NCBI GenBank assembly: GCA_003557725.1
Contig: PWNQ01000118.1
Location: 1 to 32,316 of the forward strand
Length of the DNA: 32,316 bases
Source: Bacteroidales bacterium
GTDB lineage: Bacteria; Bacteroidota; Bacteroidia; Bacteroidales; PWNQ01
Direction: 5' to 3'
The position numbers and the translations under genes are program-made. Numbering within the stretch: the stretch's first letter is position 1; the number at the start of each line of letters is the position of its first letter. Positions 26,742 through 32,316 of the stretch are shown one piece after another. The notes under the pieces were generated by a model. That model worked only from the letters and a program-made list of their open reading frames with translations. It had not been told where the DNA came from and made no database searches.

Positions 26742-28439
26742 TTACATCATATTAAAGAAGATGCCGTCCAGGGGGACAGATCCACTGGGACCCTGTGCTC
26801 TGATATTACTGAAACGGACCACAGATCCTCTGGGCAGGTTGTTCACCATGTTTTGCATTTCCTGAGTAAGCCGGTCGCCCTGTGTGTTATAGTTTTGCGT
26901 TCTGTTACCCACGGTGACGCTCATCTGGAAAGCCGTTACCCTGTAGTTTGCTTCGATCAGGGCGTCTTGTCTGGGGAAGAGACGAGCCCTGTTAAGCTCT
27001 ACGGCGGTAATATTATCTCCGGATGATTTGCCGGCCATTTGCAATGTGGGTCTGGGTAAGTTCCTTACCCGGAACTCCATGCTTCCCATAGCCCTGGTTG
27101 ATCCATCAGGCATTCTTGCACTCACATTGATGGTAGAAGTGGGTCCTTGTCCGGGTCGTACGGTATACCTTCCGCCACCACCGGTGATGGAAGCATTGGA
27201 AGCACTGACGCTCAGGTTTGCGGCGGCAACACCTGGAGCAGATACCTCAAGTGGGTTATCCACACCCCGGTAGAATACGTTTACCGCAGTAGCTGAAATA
27301 GTAGCCGCAGGCTCTGCAACCATATAGCTGGATGAGAAAGAATACAGGTTAAAGTCTTCCGGCTTGTCACCGGGAGTTCCAGCTTTCTGCAGACGGATAA
27401 GTCCGGCATATGTCCTTTCACCCAGACCACCCGGCTGGGTACGATACCGGGTCACCCCGTCAATAGTGGCTGTATCACTGCTAACCAGAGTACCTTCCGC
27501 TAATATTTGCTCATGAGATGCCGAGTCCACGCCTTCCAGAATATAAACTTCCGGTTTTTGCGTTTCACTCATGGCAGCTACCAGTATTTGCGCCTCATAA
27601 TCTTGCCCCCTCATAATATAGTTTGACTCGGGGATCACATAGGCCTCTACCCGGTCAAAGGTAAAGTCGGTTACACGAATTTGAGAAATAATGGCACTCA
27701 CCACTTCAGCTTCTGCATTGCGGATCTCAGCAATAATACGGTTTAGGGTAACCACATTGGCAGCCAAAATGGTCTTGTAAAAGTTAAAGGTCTGCCAGCT
27801 ACGGTAAGAGTCTGCCAGATGGGAGTAAATGTCGTCGGTGCTTAATCCCAGGCTTAAAGATTCGATCACATCCTGATCTTTTTCCGGGTCAAAGACATTT
27901 TCCAGGTCACTCCTGAACTGATCAATTTTCAGTTTGAGGCTATATCCGTATCCGGCATCCGGGTTTTCGTCTCCGTGAGGTGCCATAATACGGGTTGCCC
28001 TGATGTAGCTGTCCCTGCTTTTCATCATGGCCAGGGGCTTTTCCGCCCAGGTTCCGGTGACCTTGTTCCCGTCGCCATCTTCCCAGGTCGTCTCCAGGTT
28101 TGTAGTATCTTCTCCTTCTGAGAAGGCAATAAGTACATTCTTAACATGTTCCACATAACCCACCATGTCTTCGGTAAGTTCTTTGGCTTCTTGCGCCATT
28201 TCATATTGATCAGCAACCCTTGCGGAGTCAAAAGTGAGCTCCTGATGGAGTTGATTATATAATACCTGTGTTTTTCTGGTAAAGTTCCGGTTGGTTTCTT
28301 CCAGGCCTCTGTTTACCGTAACAAAAGCCTCCAGAACCTCGACGGATACGTTCAAGGCCAATAAAGCCGTCAGAACCAGGTACATCATATTGATCATCCT
28401 CTGTCGCGGACTAAGTGCGCTTAGGCTATTTCCACCCAT
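26742..28439 (-). CDS. gldM: Gliding motility/T9SS protein GldM (PorM)
   Basis: 565 aa, 'LSPRQRMINMMYLVLTALLALNVSVEVLEAFVTVNRGLEETN', GldM-type N-terminal TM and C-terminal domains. Confidence 0.96.
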   Translation of the reverse strand: MGGNSLSALSPRQRMINMMYLVLTALLALNVSVEVLEAFVTVNRGLEETNRNFTRKTQVLYNQLHQELTFDSARVADQYEMAQEAKELTEDMVGYVEHVKNVLIAFSEGEDTTNLETTWEDGDGNKVTGTWAEKPLAMMKSRDSYIRATRIMAPHGDENPDAGYGYSLKLKIDQFRSDLENVFDPEKDQDVIESLSLGLSTDDIYSHLADSYRSWQTFNFYKTILAANVVTLNRIIAEIRNAEAEVVSAIISQIRVTDFTFDRVEAYVIPESNYIMRGQDYEAQILVAAMSETQKPEVYILEGVDSASHEQILAEGTLVSSDTATIDGVTRYRTQPGGLGERTYAGLIRLQKAGTPGDKPEDFNLYSFSSSYMVAEPAATISATAVNVFYRGVDNPLEVSAPGVAAANLSVSASNASITGGGGRYTVRPGQGPTSTINVSARMPDGSTRAMGSMEFRVRNLPRPTLQMAGKSSGDNITAVELNRARLFPRQDALIEANYRVTAFQMSVTVGNRTQNYNTQGDRLTQEMQNMVNNLPRGSVVRFSNIRAQGPSGSVPLDGIFFNMM

Positions 28440-28479
28440 AAATCAAAGTTTTTAAATTAAAAAATTGGTCTTTTGCGTA

Positions 28480-29358
28480 TTACTGGCTCTGCTGTACATT
28501 CATTGCAGCAAGCATATTACCGTAAACCTTATTGAGCTGGGCTACGTTGGAGCTGAGTGAAGCGGCATTTTGCTTGTATTCATCTGTTGTCTGTGCCGAT
28601 TCTTCCAGTTTGGTTACAAACTGGTTCAAGTTGTCTTTCAGCCTGTTGTTAATATCAGCCTGCTCACTACTGGTTTGAAGTTGTAACTCATAGGCGGAGT
28701 TGAGGGAAGCCAGGTTTTCAGAAACCTTCTTAATCTCATTTTTATAGGCGGAGGTATCCACATCCGAAAAGTCAATAGCGGATAATGAACTCTGCAGTTG
28801 CCTGGATGATTGATCCAGCAATTCGGTAGATTTCTTATAGGTGTCAGTCATCTCAGAGACGCTTTTGCTTGCCGTTTCCATGCTCTGCACATAGTTATTA
28901 GTTGCAACGGCTGCATTGCTTATCTGTCCTAATTTTTCAGCATTATCGCTAAGATTTCTCAGTCCTTTTCCCAGGCTTTCCATCAGTTCAGGGCCAATTT
29001 TAGCGTTCTCCAGCATTTTGTCCAGCTCTTGTGTGGTTGAGTCAACGATGACTTGCTGAGCACCACCACGGCGAGCAGGAGTGCTTTTATGCCCTTCCTC
29101 ATCATCCGGGTCATGTAAACCTGCTAATTCCGGATACACCAGACTCCAGTCCGGTTCTTGTTTTTGCTCCTCAAAAGCAGAAAAGAAGAAAATTACTACC
29201 TCGGTACCCATTCCGATGATAAGCATAATCTCTGCTCCGGGATAGTGGTTGATCTTAAACAATGCACCGGCAATTACCATTGCTGCCCCCCAACCATAAA
29301 GTCTGGCCAATACCACCTTAAAGGTTGGATTGTTTGAAATTCTGTTGATAAAACTCAT
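28480..29358 (-). CDS. gldL: Gliding motility/T9SS protein GldL (PorL)
   Basis: 292 aa, 'ARLYGWGAAMVIAGALFKINHYPGAEIMLIIGMGTEVVIFFFSAFE'. Confidence 0.96.
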   Translation of the reverse strand: MSFINRISNNPTFKVVLARLYGWGAAMVIAGALFKINHYPGAEIMLIIGMGTEVVIFFFSAFEEQKQEPDWSLVYPELAGLHDPDDEEGHKSTPARRGGAQQVIVDSTTQELDKMLENAKIGPELMESLGKGLRNLSDNAEKLGQISNAAVATNNYVQSMETASKSVSEMTDTYKKSTELLDQSSRQLQSSLSAIDFSDVDTSAYKNEIKKVSENLASLNSAYELQLQTSSEQADINNRLKDNLNQFVTKLEESAQTTDEYKQNAASLSSNVAQLNKVYGNMLAAMNVQQSQ

Positions 29359-29428
29359 GATGTTGTTTGTTGATTTAAAATGGTTTGTTGTTTTGAACTA
29401 TCATATTATCCAATTATTTACAGATGGT

Positions 29429-30793
29429 TTAATTGTAAATATTGGATGCGCGCGGGCCATCTCCTTTATGCCGTCCCAGGTAGGTTTGAACGTTTCGGAA
29501 GCCGATAAATGATTTGGCAGTATCTTGATATTCGTAGGTTCTTACCCCGTTACGGATGTAGTGTCCAAAGTCCTTCCATGACCCACCCCGGAGCACTTTC
29601 CGTTTTTGTGCCTGGGTATCGCCGTCGCGGGCGTTATATGCCACCTGCATATTAAAGTCGGAGGCATAGTTATAGGCGGATTCATCATAAGCATCTGCTG
29701 TCCATTCGGCTACGTTTCCGGCCATATCATATAGCCCCCAGTCGTTGGGAGCATAATGAGCTACAATAATGGTATGGAATCCTCCATCATCTACCAGATT
29801 TCCTCTTAGTGGCTTATAGTTTGCCAGGAAGCAACCCTGGCTGTTACGTACATAGGGCCCGCCCCATGGGTACGGGTTCAGGTCCAGGCCACCACGGGCA
29901 GCCCATTCCCACTCCGACTCAGTAGGTAAACGGTAATCGTTCACAAAGGAAATGTTATTGGAGGAAAGGTACGCGTGATGCAGCCGAGTACGCCAAACGG
30001 AGAAAGCACGTGCCTGGTTCCAGTTAATGCCTACCACCGGATAATGGTCGTAGGCCGGATGCCAGAAATAATTCTGTGCCATGGGTTCATTATAAGAGTA
30101 AGCAAAATCGGAAATCCATACCAGGGTGTCCGGGTATATATTAATGGGTGCCGGGTTTACGATAAAAGCAGACCGGTCCTGTAACCCTTGTGCCCGGTTG
30201 CTACGTTTGGCCGCAGCACGGTAGTCGATCCAGAAATAATCGAAATTGAGCCGGCGTGTATCAAACTGAGTACGGTAATAAAATTGCTCATGTTCGGGCA
30301 GCAGATATCCTTCCTGCTCCAAATACAGACGCACTTCCGGGTGATCCCAGTCGATATCCTGCGACCAGTCGATGGCATAACACTCCCCGCCGCTCTCAAA
30401 ACAACGGTCTATAAACATCCCGTCGTCATCTCGGAGGAAATGCTCTCCATACATATCAGGATCATCCATAAGCCCTAATGCGTAATGAATTATAGAGTCC
30501 CTGACCCAATTTACAAACTGGCGATACTGGTTATTGGTGATCTCTGTTTCGTCCATGTAAAAGGCCTGAACCGATACGGTTCTGGATTGAGCCACATGGG
30601 CATAAGGAACGTCCTCATCGCTTACTCCCATATTATAGCTTCCCATGGGAATGTATACCATGCCGTGAGGATCTGGCTGATACCAATCAGGACGGTCCTG
30701 AACGCCGATCAGCTGACCATGGCCACGGTTATCACAGCTGGAAGCCATTACGGCAATACCCAGCATGACAAAAAGTAAACTCCTGACTTTCAT
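29429..30793 (-). CDS. gldK: Gliding motility/T9SS lipoprotein GldK (PorK)
   Basis: Lipobox 'MASSCDN'; FGE/sulfatase-modifying-like fold motifs 'MVYIPMGSYNMG', 'MDETEITNNQYRQFVNWV', 'RLPTESEWEWAARGG', 'VLRGGSWKD'. Start 30811 or 30793. Confidence 0.95.
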   Translation of the reverse strand: MKVRSLLFVMLGIAVMASSCDNRGHGQLIGVQDRPDWYQPDPHGMVYIPMGSYNMGVSDEDVPYAHVAQSRTVSVQAFYMDETEITNNQYRQFVNWVRDSIIHYALGLMDDPDMYGEHFLRDDDGMFIDRCFESGGECYAIDWSQDIDWDHPEVRLYLEQEGYLLPEHEQFYYRTQFDTRRLNFDYFWIDYRAAAKRSNRAQGLQDRSAFIVNPAPINIYPDTLVWISDFAYSYNEPMAQNYFWHPAYDHYPVVGINWNQARAFSVWRTRLHHAYLSSNNISFVNDYRLPTESEWEWAARGGLDLNPYPWGGPYVRNSQGCFLANYKPLRGNLVDDGGFHTIIVAHYAPNDWGLYDMAGNVAEWTADAYDESAYNYASDFNMQVAYNARDGDTQAQKRKVLRGGSWKDFGHYIRNGVRTYEYQDTAKSFIGFRNVQTYLGRHKGDGPRASNIYN

Positions 30794-30833
30794 TAGCTTG
30801 TTCAAAATCATAGATGTTCGTTTTATTATTTCA

Positions 30834-30853
30834 GTTTCTTTAACGAAAGAAAC
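30834..30853 (-). promoter_or_regulatory. Perfect 8-bp stem-loop in the gldK 5' leader
   Basis: GTTTCTTT-AACG-AAAGAAAC, downstream of the -7 box and upstream of the gldK start. Confidence 0.55.
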
Positions 30854-30866
30854 CTAAATCAGGTTA

Positions 30867-30874
30867 CAAAGATA
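30867..30874 (-). promoter_or_regulatory. -7 box TATCTTTG of the gldK promoter
   Basis: Plus-strand CAAAGATA; matches TAnnTTTG. Confidence 0.55.
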
Positions 30875-30886
30875 CATACTTTATGG

Positions 30887-30918
30887 AAACCGTACCGTAT
30901 TTATAAAAACCGTACCGT
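30887..30918. repeat. Two 12-bp direct repeats AAACCGTACCGT with 20-bp period
   Basis: Exact copies at 30887-30898 and 30907-30918, upstream of the gldK promoter and spanning the porP stop codon. Confidence 0.9.
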
Positions 30919-31890
30919 TTCATGTGACTCCAAAACTTTTGGGATCTCAATGTTAAAGCAGTAACGGAAAAATACTTCCACCGACCCCATGCTTCTTCCT
31001 TCCCTTCCCAGGGGTGAAGTGGTCACATCATAGCTGATACCCAGCATATCCCCTTCGGGAACAAATACATTGCCTCCTCCTCCTCCCAGGACATTGCGCA
31101 TGCCGATCAATACGGCAAATGCATCATTGGTACGGTATGTGAGTCCCCCGTAAAAGCGGTTCCTGTACCAAACGAGCGTGCTGAAATCATATTGTGCTGC
31201 AGCGAAATCCGTCTTTATCATTACCGAAGGCTCTAAGCTGAAATCAGGGTCGGGAAGGTTATAGGTATAACCACCGGTGATGTAGTAATGTCGCCTCCCT
31301 TTAGGGTTGGCAAGCTCATTGGGCAGATCGATCTCACTCTGTAATATTTTGGATGTGGATATGCCGGCATAAAAATGACCCGGAACCAGATAATAGGCAC
31401 CAAACTTCAAATCAAAAGCCATATTGGATTCTTCATTACCCCCCCCCCTCAAAAGAGGATCATTGGGGTCGCGTGGATCAAACATGGTAAAGTCGATAAC
31501 CTGATCCAGCATGCCTCCCATAATGCCGATCCCCAGGGTTCCCGGGCCGATATTCCGGTGGAATGAATAACCAAGTTCAATACTGGTATTTTTAAAGGCC
31601 CCGATTTGATCCTGCTTGAAGTTGATACCCACTCCGCCCAGGATCTGGTAAAAGTACAGATCAGCCGAGAAAAAAGTGGTTACCGGGTTCACACTGTTGC
31701 CCTCGGGGTCTTGAAAGCCAATCCACTGTTGGCGATGGGCACCATTAATGCAGTAGGCTCCGTTCAACCCGATATAACCGGGATTGTAGGCCGTGGTGGT
31801 AAACATGTAGTGTGTGTACTGTTCCTCCTGTTGCCCAAACAAGTGCAACGTTGCCAGCAGCATTAAAAATGTAAAAATTCGCTTTATCAT
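30901..31890 (-). CDS. porP: PorP/SprF-family type IX secretion system membrane protein
   Basis: 329 aa, signal peptide, 'QYTHYMFTTTAYNPGYIGLNGAYCINGAHRQQWIGFQDPEGNSVNPVTTFFSADLYF', C-terminal outer-membrane-barrel pattern. Confidence 0.93.
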   Translation of the reverse strand: MIKRIFTFLMLLATLHLFGQQEEQYTHYMFTTTAYNPGYIGLNGAYCINGAHRQQWIGFQDPEGNSVNPVTTFFSADLYFYQILGGVGINFKQDQIGAFKNTSIELGYSFHRNIGPGTLGIGIMGGMLDQVIDFTMFDPRDPNDPLLRGGGNEESNMAFDLKFGAYYLVPGHFYAGISTSKILQSEIDLPNELANPKGRRHYYITGGYTYNLPDPDFSLEPSVMIKTDFAAAQYDFSTLVWYRNRFYGGLTYRTNDAFAVLIGMRNVLGGGGGNVFVPEGDMLGISYDVTTSPLGREGRSMGSVEVFFRYCFNIEIPKVLESHETVRFL

Positions 31891-32124
31891 AACGGTAATA
31901 GTTTTCCTAAAATTGGCGCTAAATTAATAAAAAAATATTAATCAACAATCATTTGTTAATAGCATGATTTTATACAATCAGTTATATAAATCCATGATAT
32001 GATTCAAAACGCTGGCAGACCAGATTTTTAAGTATAACGGTTCAGTGGTTTTTTTCATATATGCCGCGTGTTAATTTATAATCATTCTAAATTGATCGGG
32101 TGCAATTTTTCATATGTTTATTTT

Positions 32125-32183
32125 TTGCCACGAATGCACGAATAATATGGGGTTTTATCTGTTTAGAATTTTGTTCGTTGTTC
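32125..32183 (+). repeat. Dispersed repeat modules (TTGCCACGAATGCACGAATAATATG and AATTTTGTTCGTTGTTC), copy 2
   Basis: 25-bp exact and ~17-bp near-exact matches to the reverse complement of 16307-16364, in swapped order. Confidence 0.8.
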
Positions 32184-32218
32184 GTCCAGGCCCCGAAGGG
32201 TTTGGACAGGGGCGCGTT

Positions 32219-32266
32219 CGGTGGCCCGGTCCTCCCCTTTAGGGGAGTCAGAGGGGCGCGCGCGGG
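32219..32266 (+). repeat. Dispersed GC-rich repeat module, copy 2
   Basis: CGGTGGCCC ... TCCCCTTTAGGGG ... GGGGCGCGCGCGGG in the same order and orientation as 16119-16158. Confidence 0.65.
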
Positions 32267-32316
32267 AGTATTTATGATGATGCAATCATTATCTTTTCTT
32301 TGTCAAGTTTCATGTG

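Noticed and set aside
1-32316. CRISPR arrays, tRNA/rRNA genes, phage or transposase genes
   Set aside because: None recognised on reading the sequence and ORF track.

Overview
This window is a chromosomal segment of a Bacteroidetes-type bacterium. That assignment rests on the T9SS/gliding genes, the TAnnTTTG-type -7 promoter boxes and the DUF4296-type lipoprotein.

From left to right it contains:
- A surface-polysaccharide cluster: O-antigen ligase running off the left edge, a Wzz-like chain-length protein, a Wzx-like flippase, and a GT4 glycosyltransferase interrupted by one in-frame TAA.
- Mostly housekeeping genes: rlmH, two small lipoproteins, hutU, an ECF sigma factor coupled to a GT2 glycosyltransferase, tgt, lptF/G-type permease, ispE, an aminotransferase and tsaB.
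- An M1 aminopeptidase with a T9SS C-terminal sorting domain, an OmpA-family protein, an FkbM methyltransferase, pheT and recG.
- A Type IX secretion core locus on the minus strand, in the order porP/sprF-gldK-gldL-gldM-gldN.

I found no CRISPR array, tRNA, rRNA or transposase gene.

The most interesting non-coding signals are:
- Two homologous ~67-68 bp inverted-repeat (MITE-like) elements. One is flanked by a perfect 8-bp direct repeat.
- A modular dispersed-repeat patchwork, seen once just upstream of the M1 peptidase and once, rearranged, at the right edge upstream of porP.
- A G10 homopolymer inside porP, which could make it phase-variable.
- A 20-bp-period tandem repeat directly upstream of the gldK promoter.

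All repeat and regulatory claims come from reading the sequence by eye. No database search or alignment software was used.
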